From Dacryopinax spathularia (taxonomy: Eukaryota; Basidiomycota; Dacrymycetes; Dacrymycetales; Dacrymycetaceae), in assembly GCA_037974965.1 (NCBI GenBank), contig JBBPFI010000009.1, positions 1,302,001-1,366,000 of the forward strand: DNA of 64,000 nucleotides. The letters are read 5' to 3'. The notes beneath the pieces are model-generated. The model was not told the origin of the DNA and did not search any database. It was given only the letters and a program-made list of their open reading frames with translations. Shown here in pieces: positions 22,778 through 37,800 of the stretch. How positions within the stretch are numbered: the stretch's first letter is position 1; each line of letters opens with the position of its first letter. The translations under genes were made by a program, and so were the position numbers.

Positions 22778-24812
22778 TTAGGCAACAGCTCCTTTCTCCC
22801 GATGCCGCAGCCTGAGCGCTCGTCTCCTCTCCGCAGCGGCTCGTTGGAGCTCGAACGACATCTGCCTTGGGTTGTCGGCTGCGAAGACTTGGTCCAGCTC
22901 TTCGAGGGTGAGCTGCTTGGATTCGACAAAGTAGTACCATACGACGCCGAGGAGACAGATATCGAACACGCCGAAGATTATGTATGCTGTTCGCCGGAAG
23001 TCAGTGTGCTGAGCTTGTCGCGTTGAAGGGAAGAACTCACTCTTCCACTGGATGTTGGCGAGCGCAACGGGCATGGCGAACGTGTTCACACTTTTCGAGC
23101 AACATTAGCCGGATTTCGAATGCACACGTGACCAAGCGAACTTGTACTTACCAGTTAGTCGCCTGCGATATCAACGTATACCAAGCCAAGCCCTTCGCGC
23201 GCCCCTCGTAACTCATCACTTCCGCCGGGTACAGAGCCTGCATCGGTGTCCACCCAAAGCTAAAGAAGACCATGAAGAGGAAGATGAACGATATGCCGGC
23301 GTTCGCCTGAGCGACGTTGCTCCCAGCGGTCGAAAGGAGACCGGCGATGATCAGCCTGCCCTGCGATCAGCGTCTTCTCCGGCTATACAAGGAAGGAAGG
23401 AACGAACATTCCAGCGCCGCATGAGAAGATGGCGGTCATTACGATCATTCGTCGGCCGAGGTAGTCCACCGTCGCAACGCCCAGGAGGGCACCAATGAAC
23501 GATGTTACGCTGTTCACAAAGTTGAGCACACGTTGGCGATCCGGATCTCTGTAAAGCTGTCAGCCAGTCGCCGCATTAGACGAGGCTCACAGCTTACAGG
23601 ATGCCAGCCTGATTGAGCAGGATGGTGAGATAGTTAGTGACCAATCCGTTGCCTGCCCAGCTGCTGCCGGCCGCGACGAGCGTCACGAGCCAGATCCGAT
23701 ACCGGTCGGAGCGATTCTTGAAGAGAGGGCGGAAGTCCCACCATCGCTTGTCGCTCCCGTCGAGGGAGATATGTTCCTCGATCTCGGCGAGCTGAAGCTG
23801 AACCATGGGCGAATTGACGTCGTTGTTCTTCGAGTGATACTTGGCCAGGATCTTGGTGGCCTTCTCAGTCTTCCCCCTCGTGTAGAGCCAGCGGGGAGAT
23901 TCAGGCAGCCACATCTAATAGGTATATCAGCAAAGATCTCTACACGTGGAATTAGTGCACTCACAACTAAGACCACGTTGATCACTGCCGGAAGGCCTTG
24001 AATGTATATAGGCGCACGCCATGCCCAGTTGTCGTTATATCGCCCAGTGGGGATAGCGATCCCACTAGCGATAATCTGCCCGACGTAGAAGAACGAGTTG
24101 AGCAGACCGACATATCGACCTCGAGTTGCGGGAGACGTGATTTCAGCCAAGTAGGAACGGGCAGACACGCCTGCTGTGGATGTTCCCAGGCCTGGAGACA
24201 GGTGTCAGCGACAATGAATTCTTGTACCAAGGAAAGGCTTGTACCTGTGAGGAAACGACCAGCGATGAACATTGGCATTCCGGTAGCATTAGCCGTCACT
24301 AGCGCGCCGGTGCTGTAATTGAAAATCAGTATGACAATACCACCATCAGGAGTGAAGACGTACACAAGGCAAAGATTCCCCAGCAGCATCGACCACCGCC
24401 GGCCAAACCAATCCGGCAGCGTAGCGCAAGTAAAGAACGAAGCGATCTGACCAATCGTATAGATCCCAAACACGATCCCCGTCTTTGAGCTCGCGGCCTG
24501 CAAGTTGAAATAATGCTGATATTGGACCATCGAGTTGATCGCGCTCATCACCGTGCCGTCGTACCCCGCGTCACCAGAGCAGCAGAGCACGACAGCGATG
24601 ATGTATGCGAACTGCCAGGCTCGCCAGCTGAAGAGCGGCACACCGGGGTCGGCGTCAAGGGCTTCGCGGAGGGCTTCTTGCTTCAGGATGGCCGCGGTTG
24701 GAGCTTCGTAATGGTAGTTAAGCTTGTCGACGCCGACTCCGACTTCGCTCGCATTATCGTGCTTGCCTTCGTCCAGGCGGACGTCCGTCATGTCGTTTCG
24801 AGGGGCTGCCAT
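22778..24812 (-). CDS. MFS sugar transporter, Lac12/hexose-porter type
   Basis: Eight exons (24812-24364, 24312-24245, 24191-23965, 23914-23598, 23548-23408, 23355-23152, 23090-23041, 22986-22778) splice to 554 residues with all phases consistent. Signatures are SGDAGYDGTVMSAI in helix 1, LPDWFGRR in the 2-3 loop, MWLPESPRWLYT before the central loop, LGRR in the 8-9 loop, and FFSFGWTPMQALYPAE near helix 10. The C-terminus after LTLEELDQVF is charged and cytosolic. This arrangement matches fungal lactose permease or disaccharide and hexose porters. One donor is the rare GTTCGT. The specific sugar is not determinable. Confidence 0.88.
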
Positions 24813-25813
24813 CTTCCTTCTTCACCGCTAGCTGGGTTGCCCGTCTGGAAGAAAGAGCAAAACCTCCCCCCTACTTGTACCAAACGCGCAAAACAAGCCT
24901 CAAGCTCCAACAAGCTTCGCGAGCTCAGCTCTGTCACGCGCCAAAGACCGCTTTCAGCAAAGTGCCTGATCTGGACAACCTGACAGTCCCCACTCCACCC
25001 TCGGTCCAGGAATAGCACGCCTCCGCAATGGGCATCTTGCTGTCAGTGTCACACGCTTTCATGTCCGAGACGCGCCTCGTATCGTCTCGCCGATGTTCGG
25101 CGCTCCGGCTCGGGGCGAGAGTCAAATCACGTCCGCCGGAGGACAGGATTGGCTCTCAGATAAACTGCGACCGGCCGGAGAACTGCCAGTGGAGAAGACA
25201 GTTGACTGATGTCTGAGAGCATCTGAGAAGGGGTTGGAGGTGTCGAGCGAAGCCTGTTCGAGTCGACAGTCTTGTCTCCTGACTTTGGCCGCATAAGGCA
25301 AAGGGAGCGAGCAGGGGTCCTACAGGAGGGCCTCCACTCGTCTGTCTTCTGTCGGGGAACGCCAAGCTTATCATCCGATCTTCTTTGTGGGGAAGTGCGG
25401 TAGGCCCGTGTCAGGTGCGGACTCTCCCACTTTCGAGTCATCTGCCGCGGTACGAGAAGTTGTGGGGGAGCGTGAGCAAATCTCGACCCTCCCTCCCTCC
25501 ACTTTGACTCATGTGGTCGAGGAGATGAAAGAGAACGGATTGCACCCGCGCGCATAAGCTATCATTTTTGTGGAGCAGTCAGGGTCGACAGGAATAGACG
25601 TTGTTTGTCGAGGAGTCTATCCAGGAGTGATTATTTGAGCTCGGGCTTGGTGGACTGTGAATATCCGAACATGAGCCGTTTCATGTGCGTGGTCACACTT
25701 AGTGAAACTACGCGAAGTCTCGTGTCCTCCACCGAGCATGCATGCAGTATCATCACCAACTCCTCTGCAGCCCTACCAGCTAATCCGTTCGAGAGAAGAC
25801 GGCGCAGACCACT

Positions 25814-25862
25814 CAACACACACACACAGACACCGGCACGCACGCACACACACACACACAAA
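25814..25862. repeat. (CA)n microsatellite, interrupted
   Basis: Two CA-rich runs of about 8 and 14 CA/CG dinucleotides, separated by GACACCGG. Confidence 0.9.
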
Positions 25863-26172
25863 ATCTTGCGAACCCCGAAGGACAGCATCAAGCCACCCAG
25901 GCGGTAAAATCCATTCACGTCCTAAGAACCATGCAGCCTAACAATCTACATTCCCCCTCACATCCTCTTCCCTTCCCATTCCTCCGTAGAACACGAGCGA
26001 GCGCAAGTGAGGCAGGTAAGGGAGGTAAGGCAGGAGGGAGGAGGGGGCAAGACGTCCCGACGCCTTGAAACAGTGAGGTAACGAAAAAATAGAAGGCTGA
26101 TGCTGAGAGTGAGTGAGACTGAGGGGTATGTGCCTTTGGGCCTTCGCGGAAGGCTTGCTGGCGGTTATTGAG

Positions 26173-26196
26173 TGAGACGAGACGAGACGAGACGAC
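26173..26196. repeat. (GAGAC)n pentanucleotide repeat
   Basis: Four to five GAGAC units just downstream of the stop of the transglycosylase gene, probably in its 3' UTR. The complementary motif GTCTC occurs near 21930 at the 3' end of the hexose transporter. Confidence 0.8.
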
Positions 26197-26315
26197 GGAC
26201 GAGAGAGGAAAGGCGATCGACCAGGATCGGAGATAATGATACAATGCAGCAGGCGCTTGTCGAGCGCCGAAGGACGCAGACCAGACAGGCCAGGCGAGAG
26301 AGGATGGAGGAGAGA

Positions 26316-27532
26316 TCATGCGGAGACGTTGATCTTCCACAGCTCGCCCGAGTTGCACAGCGCCTGGTTGTTGTATATCTCCGCGCCCGAGTTGTACGCG
26401 TTCTTGCCCTGCAGCCAGTAGTTGAAGAACTGGTTGAGGTAGTCGAGGTTCTGCTGGGCGCCGCAGTTCGGGTTGGCGATGACGGACGAGATTGTCTGGC
26501 CGACTGTGTACCCGTTGTAGGCCCCGACGGCTTGGACGACGTTGCCCCCCGCGGAGGAGATGGTGGACTGGATGTAGTTGGCGCCGGTGTTGATGTTGTA
26601 CCAGACGTCTTGGCAGTTGCCGCCGGGCGCACCACCGCACTTGTCGACGGTGAGCTGCATCAGGCCTTGCTCGCCGTTGGGGCCGACGGCGCTTGGGTTG
26701 CAGGTCGACTCCTGCATGGCGAAGGAGGCCAGGAAGATATCAGGCACTGCGCATATACTCATCAGCATCCACGGAATCAGTGTGTTTAGATGGAACACTC
26801 ACCACCGGTGCTAGCAGCGACCTGCTCGAACGTGTCGACGTACGGCGAGCAAGCATCGAAGACACCAGAGCCAGAGTTGATCGAGTCGCGGAGCTTGACA
26901 TAGACAAGCTGGTCGAGCGCGACGTTGGGAGGCGCCCACCCGCCGGCGTTCATGCCGCAGTTGAGGTACCAGTACTGGCCGTTGGGGGAGTTGGCATCGG
27001 CAGCTGGGCCACCGCAGTAAGCGGGAGCGCTGGTCAGGCCTTGCGCGCCGGAGGAGCCAGACGAGCCGGACGAGCCGGAGGAGCCAGAGCCAGACGAGCC
27101 AGAACCGGAAGAGCCGGAAGAGCCCGAGCCCGAGCCAGACTGGCCCGAGCCGTCACCACCGTCGCCTCCCGAGCTGGGCGAGGGGCTGGGCGAGGGGCTC
27201 GCAGATGAGCTGCTGCTTGAGCTGGTCGAGTCGCTCGAGGTCGAGCTGGAACCAGAGCCGCCCTTGCCCTTGGCCTTCGCGGCGGCAGAAGGGTTCTTCT
27301 TCTTGCACCTCTTGCTCAGATCGCGCTTGACGAACTTCTCGTCCGCCTCCAGGGGAGCTGGGGCAGGGTTGGGCAGGGCGATCGGCTCGGGTTCGCGTTG
27401 CTTCAGGGAGCGAGCAAGACGGGCATGGGAGACGACGTCGCGTGTGCCATGCCGGGCAGCGTGAGGGTCGGAGGGAAGGGCTTGGGAGAGGAGAGGGAGA
27501 AGTGCGAGGGAGGCGATGAGTTGGAAACGCAT
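26316..27532 (-). CDS. Secreted lytic transglycosylase (SLT/lysozyme-fold) protein
   Basis: Two exons (27532-26803 and 26746-26316, intron 56 bp) give 386 residues. The start is MRFQLIASLALLPLLSQALP, a clear signal peptide. A KFVKR dibasic site near residue 68 fits Kex2 cleavage, followed by a basic patch, then a Ser/Gly/Pro low-complexity linker of about 90 residues. The C-terminal third carries the SLT signature: catalytic-type Glu256 in FAMQES, then NPSAVGPNGEQGLMQ and a cysteine-rich remainder with the AYNGYTVGQ stretch. Bacterial SLT enzymes cleave peptidoglycan between MurNAc and GlcNAc. Fungi lack peptidoglycan, so an antibacterial or scavenging role is inferred. Confidence 0.78.
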
Positions 27533-29371
27533 TTTGTTGATCGTTTGCTTGGATTTGAGGCGGGAGGTGTGTGGGAATGGGTCGTTACTTATAGGATATG
27601 CAGACCGAGATTGAGGGCGCGAGAAGTAATGCAAGGAAGTGGGGATGGGGTGGTTCACTGGATGCACTTGAGAAGAGAGGGTGGGCACGGGCTGGGGTGC
27701 AAAGCCCGAGTGAGGATGCCGGGGGATGGCAGAAGCCGGTGGGGAGGGAGGAGAAGGGGAGGGGTAGCGTGAGCTTGAGGGATGTGAAGCTGGGTAAGAG
27801 AGCGTGCTTTAATGAGCGAAAGGTTGCTGGCTGTTCTCAACGTGTCGAGTAACAGCGAACAATGAGATTGGGGGTTTGGTTTGGAGGATGGTAGTCGAGT
27901 GTGTAAGAGAGCGTAAGGATGGTGTGCACAGCGGGAGGCAGGCGAAGGCGTTCGAGGGGGTTGTACCGTCGACTGGCGTCTGAGGGTGAGGAGGGAGAGA
28001 AGAGAGGGACACAGACAGAAGGAACGAAGGGGTGCAAAACACAAAACGGGGGACAGCTCGGAAATGAATGGCCCTTCTCTCTCAGCCCGCGTCGCCCCCG
28101 TGCACGTCGGAGCCGAGCCATTCCATTCGCCTCGCCCATCAAACGGCGTTGTAACGGCGTCGCAAGGGGCATTCGAACGCGGCATGCGAGACATCACTTC
28201 GCAACGACCTTCCCGTTGAATGGGTCGGGAATCGGAGGCATTTCATCACTCATGCCCGCGACTACCCTACGATGCGTCACATTCCACGCCCTAAACTTCA
28301 CACTCCCTCCTGCAAATTCATCCCCTCATCGCCTGGCCCAGATGGCCTAATTGTCCACGCAATGTTTGTTGAAACAATAATTGGAACGTGAACCAAGGTT
28401 CGCTTCGCACCTTGGCCAAACTTGGCCCACCTTAGGCTGTGAACGACGGAAGCGTGCCGAAGATGCCGGCGAACATGCTTCCGCCCCACATCATGTCGCA
28501 GCATCGCAACGGCTAGCAAACGGCGCGGCGCGTCAGATCAGACGCGCGCATCTTCTGCTTCAGCCTTCCAATCTACTCTGGATCACGTTTCTCGTGATCA
28601 TCGCATTCCAGCCCAAAACTCACTTTGCTTCTGAGCGCTTCTGCGCGTGTGGTTTATTTCTGGGCAAAGCTGGTTCTCCGCGTTGACAGAACCGTTTATA
28701 GCACGCTGCTTGTTGATGCACGAGAGAGGTTTTGGCTTCGCTTTTCTTGCTGTTTTTCGGTTTGCTATTCTTGGCTGACTGGGGGTGATCTTTTTGCTGT
28801 TCTTGGCTGACTGGGGGTGATTTTTTGCTATTCTTGGCTGACTAGGGATGATCTTCTTGCTATTCTTGGCTGCTGATTGTGTACGTTACCGTCCACCAAG
28901 CCCAACAAACGCTCCGTGTACAAGGTGACGGATTGGTAAGCTGTGGGGAGTTTGTTGTCCCCCGCTCCGGTGGACGCGGCCTTGAATCATTGAGCAAAGA
29001 TCAGTCCGAACAGCGCGGCCCAGGGGCTGACGACCGGGAATAGGAGTGCTTGTCCTGGTTTGTTGTTGCGTAGGCTGTAGAGAGTTCGCGACGGCTCTCT
29101 GGCGGAGACCGTTATGCTCCGTACTAGGTCCATGACCGGGGATGAGGATGAGATACGCGACGGTTGTATAGTACTAGTCTAGTCCGCCCAGCGCGAATTG
29201 TAGTCACATCTCGGAGCTCACCGCTCTTGACGCCTACCATATCTAGCCAGAACGCTCTGATTTCGCTCAACGCCAGAGCGAGTCTCATCAATGACCCGAC
29301 TACACCTAGTTATTCAGTACACATACGCAACCTCCTTCTCCAATGCAATGCCTGACCATACGCTAGTGACC
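27533..29371. other. Intergenic region upstream of transglycosylase
   Basis: 1.8 kb with no recognised gene. It holds the 32-bp tandem repeat described separately and the 3' side of NBS1. Confidence 0.4.
28762..28872. repeat. 32-bp tandem repeat, about 3.5 units
   Basis: The core TTCTTGGCTGACTGGGGGTG recurs with starts at 28768, 28800, 28831 and 28863. Units are 31-32 bp and differ by a few bases. Non-coding. Confidence 0.85.
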
Positions 29372-32300
29372 CTACTTGCGCTTCCTTCTCACCCGGATAT
29401 CATCATCCGAATCGTCCGCCGCCACCGCCGCCCTCGTCCTCTTCCGCTGCTGTTGCTGCTGGGTAACAACCGCAGCCCTCCCACTCGAACCGACCGTCGA
29501 CCCCGCCTCGCCCGTACTCCTCAAAGTCCGGATCCTGGAGCTGGAGGGCGGGTCGTCCGTCCCTGCTAGGCTGGCTTCGTCGTCTGTTGCTGTTGCGCGT
29601 TTTCGGCCGGTTGAACGGGCGGGAGGCGCTGGTGCTGGTGTGGCTCGTGCTGAGCGAGTGCTGGATCGGGAGGGCTGTATGACTCGGATCTCGTCGTCCT
29701 CGTCGTCGTCCTCGTCGATAGCACGAAGACTGCGCTTGGTTGCAGTTCGTGATGTCGAAGCTGCTGCGGGTTGGTCGAATCTGCTGCGAGCACCCGGTGA
29801 CGGCTGTCGGCTGGTGCTCGCGTCAAAATCGTCCATCTCGACATCCTCATCTACGGGACGCATCGCGCTGGCTGTGCGTCCAACCGGCGGAGCCGCGCGG
29901 GACGTGCGGCCACTCGATATGTTGAGACTTCCAAAGTCCTCGTCCAGATTCTGGGTCGGTGCAGCGGCGGTGGTTGCTGTTGGGGGCTTCGAGATCGGCC
30001 TCGCTGGTTCAGCGCCGGCCTTGTCGCCTTTCCAGTATGCTACGGGCAGAGTCGTCAGAATATCCGATCACCTACTTGCAACAAATACTTGTACCATTGC
30101 CCATCCCGTAGTCCTCCACTGGCGGTAAAGTCAGTGGGACAGGCTGACGCTCAGCCGGCCGTTTCTTGTTCTAAGACGGGGTCAGTGTGCATTGATAGAG
30201 GTAAAAGCGTAGACTCACCTTCACGAAAGCCTTGTAGTTCGGTCTGTTGGCCCATTTAGGATCATCCCATGGTTTTTGGCCGTTCCAGGTGGCATTTTCG
30301 TTCGTCTCCGAAGCAGCTCGGCTGTGCGCCGGTGATGGGTTGTTGACGTCCTTGTCTTTTCGGAACACTTCTTTGGTGAGCACTATTCGCATAAAGTTAC
30401 CGACAGGAGCCGGACCACCGAAGTCGAGGTCGTCCAACAACCTGTATTCATCGGCAGCGTCTTGCACAGGTGCGTGTCCGTTGACTGGTGCTGATATGCG
30501 CAATGCATTGAAATCGCGATCTGATTCGTCTTCCTTCCTCTTCCCACGCTTTCGAGAAGCAAGGGCTTGCAGAAACTGTGGGTCTGTATCCATTGGAACA
30601 TCTTCGCCAGCTTCCCTACGTCTTTGTGAGGTCGGACTCGTTTCAGCGACAACATCGTCTCTTGATGTGGTTCCAGCACCATCGTTGGCTGAGGGCGCGG
30701 GCGAGTTAGTCTGCTCGACAGTACGCGTCGAGATTGGAGGAGAGACAGCCCTGCGAGCGTGGGAAGCGCCATTCTGCCTCGCGGGCCGCTTAGCAGGCGG
30801 GCTGACTTCTTCGTCCACATGATCGTCGAGGGCTTCGTTTGCCTTTCGCTTCCTGCTCGATGTCACCGGGGGGTGTTTGGCTGCCGCCGCTTCCTCTTCT
30901 TCCAACAGGGACGCAGCCGTGCGTCGTCGTTCTCTGGTAGCTTCCAATTCCTCTTGCGTCATGCTGGGCAACGATACTGACTCGCCATGATACTGACGAT
31001 AGACAGCGTCGACTACCGCGGCAGCCCGTTCTGCCTCTTTCTGGTAGTTCTCGCTGCTCTCCCTTTCTTCTTCCTCGCGTTTTAGTCGCTTGTATTCCGG
31101 TTCGGGTTCGGGCATCTCCTCGATCGTATCGTCGAAGACAGTGTCAAGGACCGTTCGCTTTCGCTTTTTAGTTGTCGAAGGGGGCTAAAAGAAATATGAG
31201 CACAAATGCTTCAAAAACGATGGTGGCCACGTACCGCCATTTTACGGCTGCTACCAGCAACTTCTGGCGTACGCGCTCTGGACGTAGGTGGAGGGAGAGG
31301 TGGTGGCTCATCGTCATCAAACAAGTCCTGCAATGCCGTTCGGCCCCGCCGACGCTGTACATACGCACGTGCAGTCAGACAAAAGAGCAAGATCTCTCAA
31401 AAGGCGAAGCGCACCTTTATTTGTGTGGTTGACGGGGGCGCGGTCTGCGTGGTTGGCGGCTCGTCGCCCTCTGGAAGAGTCGGCGGCACTTCATCTGGTA
31501 GACTGCTAGAAGCTCCATTCTTCGTTGACGGCGCAGAAGATTGCGCAGGTTCTCCTAACGAAGGAGCCGGTTGGCCATGGGGTAAGAAATCACATGATGC
31601 CATCAGGATGGCGCTCTGGATCTGCTCGACCGTGACGAGGGGTACATCAAGACTATGCAGAGTTTCGATCAGCATATGCAATTCTCCAGCGGCAAATGCC
31701 ATATACCTTGCAATCATTTCCTCATATTTCTTCCACGTCTTCCCAAGAGCATCCCGCACAGACACCTTTGCAAGTACTAGACATAGACCGCCGGCAAGAG
31801 TGTTCTTATCAGGTCTCGCGGACGCGGCCAGTCTCGCGTTCGCAGCCGACTGAGTTTCCCTCAGCTTTGGAAGCAAAGAGGTTGAGGTCGTTTCGGTTTC
31901 GAGCAGATCAACGCTCTCCACATGTGCGCCTCCAAACTCCAGTTGCGCCGTCAACTCCGCGGTCCCGGTCGCGTCGCCCAGGAGCACGAAAGTCAAGCCA
32001 TGGAAGAGAGTCTTGCGATTGGGCTGTGCCTCCAGCTGCTTCAGCGACAAGTCATCGTCCTCCACCGTTGGCGGCCACTCTGCTGTCCCATCAAGCCCGG
32101 AAAACGAGTACTCCCAGCTCCCCTCTTCACTAGCAGGTCTTTCTGCCCTTTCGCAGATCGCAGTCCACCAATCCTCGTTGACGACGGTAGCGCCTAGGAC
32201 AAGCGCTGTGTATAGCTTCTCGGAAGAACGGTCGACTGAATTGGCGATGAGATGCGTGACTTCAGGCGTGGATCGTTTGGCGAACTTGAAGCCTAGAGGT

Positions 32301-32913
32301 GCCGCCCGTTGTGTTATAGACGCGATTTGAGGTCTTGGCAGACGAAGGAAAAGTGGGTACATTGGAATCCAGTCGAATCTGAGATCTGTTAGCATTGCGA
32401 TTGCGTTGATGTGGGTATGAGGTCGTACACAAGCGAAACGCCTGGTTCCTTGGCATTCCCACTGGACAGCTGCAGAGTGTCGCCTTGTTGTATGTCCGCC
32501 GTCTCGTTCTGAGCGATGTTCTGGCGGGCAATGCCATTGCCTCGGAGAAGATGCGCCTTGGACTTTGACAGACTGAGATACCGGATTAGCGGCACAGCGT
32601 CTGGGTTGTTCTGGTAGGCCGATCAGGCACAGAATCGAGGAATGGTGAAGCTCGTTACGCACCACATCGTCCTGGCTGTGAGGACCAACAACAAGTTTTG
32701 CGTGTTCTCGAGATATGGCCGACTTGTTGACGACCAGATGCGTGTCCTCATGCGCCTTTCTCCCTATATTGTACGTCTTGCCCGGCTTGAGCAGCTTAGA
32801 CTCTGCGGGGCCGTGTGAGCAAGCGACTTAACCGCGCAACTTGTAAAGTAGGACGGACTTGTTGCATTAGACTGTTTATCCTCTTCATCAAAGCATCCTG
32901 TCACAATCCACAT
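29372..32913 (-). CDS. NBS1: Nibrin (Nbs1/Xrs2), MRN DNA double-strand-break complex
   Basis: Eight exons (32913-32859, 32802-32663, 32610-32429, 32378-31415, 31354-31235, 31184-30219, 30170-30095, 30039-29372) splice to 1056 residues. The N-terminal FHA domain shows GKTYNIGRKAHEDTH and the phosphothreonine-binding ISREHAKLVV. BRCT-type sequence follows (ATVVNEDWWTAI, then a second unit). The middle is long, acidic and disordered. A basic RPNYKAFVK segment matches the Mre11-binding NFKxFxK motif of nibrins. The C-terminus is Arg/Lys-rich and acidic by turns. Nibrin recruits Mre11-Rad50 and ATM/Tel1 to breaks and telomeres in the nucleus. It is divergent from MAD2. Confidence 0.86.
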
Positions 32914-33229
32914 CTCTATCCGCTCCTCAACGATGGCAACGAGGTGCACCTCGACAGCATATATTTTGGGTGGGCCGATGACTGGGCGAACTCGAGAAGG
33001 TGGGAGGCACGACGCGACCTCAGAAGACAACGGAGGCATTTACATTTGGGATGGACCCCTATCACGTGCAAGGGCGTGACCCGTCCCACCGCGAACATCG
33101 CGCGCCTCGAATTGGTTGGCAGCAACCTGACCTCCTTCTGCACTGAACCTCCTCCAAGCATATACCCTTTAAGGTAGGATAGTATACAAGGGATATCAGA
33201 GAATCAATGACTCACCCGTTGCAGAAAAC
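32914..33229. promoter_or_regulatory. Bidirectional NBS1-MAD2 promoter
   Basis: 316 bp separates the two start codons. It contains a CACGTG E-box at 33063-33068 and an inverted CCAAT (ATTGG) near 33112-33116. Close to MAD2, GTAGGATAG (from about 33174) and TTGCAG just before AAAACATG look like the ends of a short 5'-UTR intron. Confidence 0.5.
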
Positions 33230-34024
33230 ATGCCAGTCGCCGCAGCGCAGAAGACTAAAGCCAATATCACCCTCAAGGGGTCAACGGAGATCGTTACAGA
33301 GTTCTTCAAGTATGCGGTGAACAGGTGCGCACACAGTGTAGAACGTACCCGATGTCACACTGATCCATCATGCAGCATTCTCTTTAACAGAGGCGTTTAC
33401 CCCGCCGATGACTTCAACATGGTCAAGAAGTACGGCTTGGTGGTTCTGGTTACGTCGGATGAGGCCTTGTCCGCCTATTTGGACAAGATCCTCACTCAGG
33501 TCCGAGGTGCGTCATTACCTCCCCATCTCGGCAGGCTATACGCTGACGGGGCCTCAGAATGGCTCGTGAAAGGCTCTATTGCCCGGCTCGTGCTTGCCAT
33601 TGTCTCGAAGGAGTCAAGGGTGACGCTGGAGCGATGGCAGTTCGATGTGGATGTCACACCACAGGCGGCTGCTACCGCTGACGGGTGCGTCCTCAGCTCC
33701 TGACTCTTATCTCTCTTCGCTTACACCTTATCGTTCGTCAGACCTGCACCACCGCCCAAACCAGAGTCCGAGATCGACGCCGAGATACGCGGGATCATCA
33801 AGCAGATCGTCTCCTCTGTCACCTACCTCCCCACTCTCTCCGAACCCTGCGCGTTCAACATCCTAGCGTACACATCGGCGGATGCCGAAGTCCCAGAAGG
33901 CGAATGGCTGGATACGGATGCACACGCTATCGAGGCGGGCAAGGCTGAGGCGGTCAAACTGCGCAGCTTTAGCACAAACCATCATAAGGTGGAAGCCATG
34001 GTAGCGTATCGGTATGAGGGCTAA
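33230..34024 (+). CDS. MAD2: Spindle-assembly checkpoint protein Mad2 (HORMA domain)
   Basis: Four exons (33230-33324, 33376-33506, 33558-33684, 33742-34024) splice to 211 residues, close to the usual 200-205. The protein is one HORMA domain. It opens with ITLKGSTEIVTEFFKYAVNSILFNRGVYP, and shows DDFNMVKKYGLVVLVTSDEALSAYL, then WQFDVD, a short proline-rich insert, IRGIIKQIVSSVTYLPTL and the seat-belt end with LRSFSTNHHKVEAMVAYRYEG. Mad2 binds Cdc20 and Mad1 at unattached kinetochores and delays anaphase. The conserved FSTxxHKV motif and overall length make the call secure. Confidence 0.95.
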
Positions 34025-34559
34025 AGGGCGCTGGATGCCCTTGGTGATGGTCTTCTTATCCCCTGTATTACATGGTTTTTGTGATTGTTTCGTTCTCAGT
34101 ATGGCTGATAATGAAGACGTTCTTCAGCGATCGTTTCTACGGTGTACAATTGGCGGACAGAGGACCACGGCAGTCGGTCCCTCACATCGGTCCCTCACGT
34201 CGCGATCCTCCCATCCCCGCAGCCTGCTCAAGGCGATCGGAAACCGCGAAAATCGCTTCCCAATGATGATAATCAGTTCTCCATGAACGGTTAGAGGTAT
34301 GATGAAGTGTTCTGTCAACTCACTACAAACGTTGTAAATTATATGTGCATCACAGGCGAGGTATACAATTATTGCGTGCTGTCTGGTATTCCAATGGGCG
34401 CCGAGCACGGGTATGAAGTGCAGCGAGATATCGTTGTGCTGAGATACGCCTGAAACGGGAAGACGAACAGACATCACTTCCGCCGGCCCCTGCACTTCAC
34501 GTATCTCCAGCATCGCTCGTGCGTGCAGCTAAGAACGGAGTGCAACAGCCCGCTGCCCC
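34025..34559. other. Convergent 3' region of MAD2 and AFG2
   Basis: 535 bp between two stop codons. No coding potential or repeat was recognised. Confidence 0.45.
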
Positions 34560-37525
<2,966 letters not shown>

Positions 37526-37800
37526 ATTCGACCGCTGTCTGCAGATTCGGAGAGAGGTAAGGACTGAGGTATGGACCTTTTCAATTCGCCGCGACTCCGA
37601 CGCTATTCTTGGCGCGAACCCTGAACCCTTGATTATGTAATCCCACGGTCTTCTCGGCGTCATCGCCCATCGCCGTCCGTTCCCCGAACCGAGCAATACG
37701 ACGAGCGCATCACCCATTCAGCCTACACTGAACCGTGCTCCCCAACCAACCCCCTCCCCATCTTCTCTGCTGTCTGTGGTCGTGCACTCGGACGGGCAAT
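37526..37800. promoter_or_regulatory. Divergent AFG2-CAB2 promoter
   Basis: 275 bp between start codons, assuming the AFG2 start at 37525. If AFG2 begins at 37717 the gap falls to 83 bp, which would be very tight. Confidence 0.4.

Larger units (their letters stand above)
24813..26315. other. Upstream region of the sugar transporter with simple repeats
   Basis: 1.5 kb between two minus-strand genes. It contains the CA repeat and the GAGAC repeat listed separately, and no recognised coding sequence. Confidence 0.4.
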
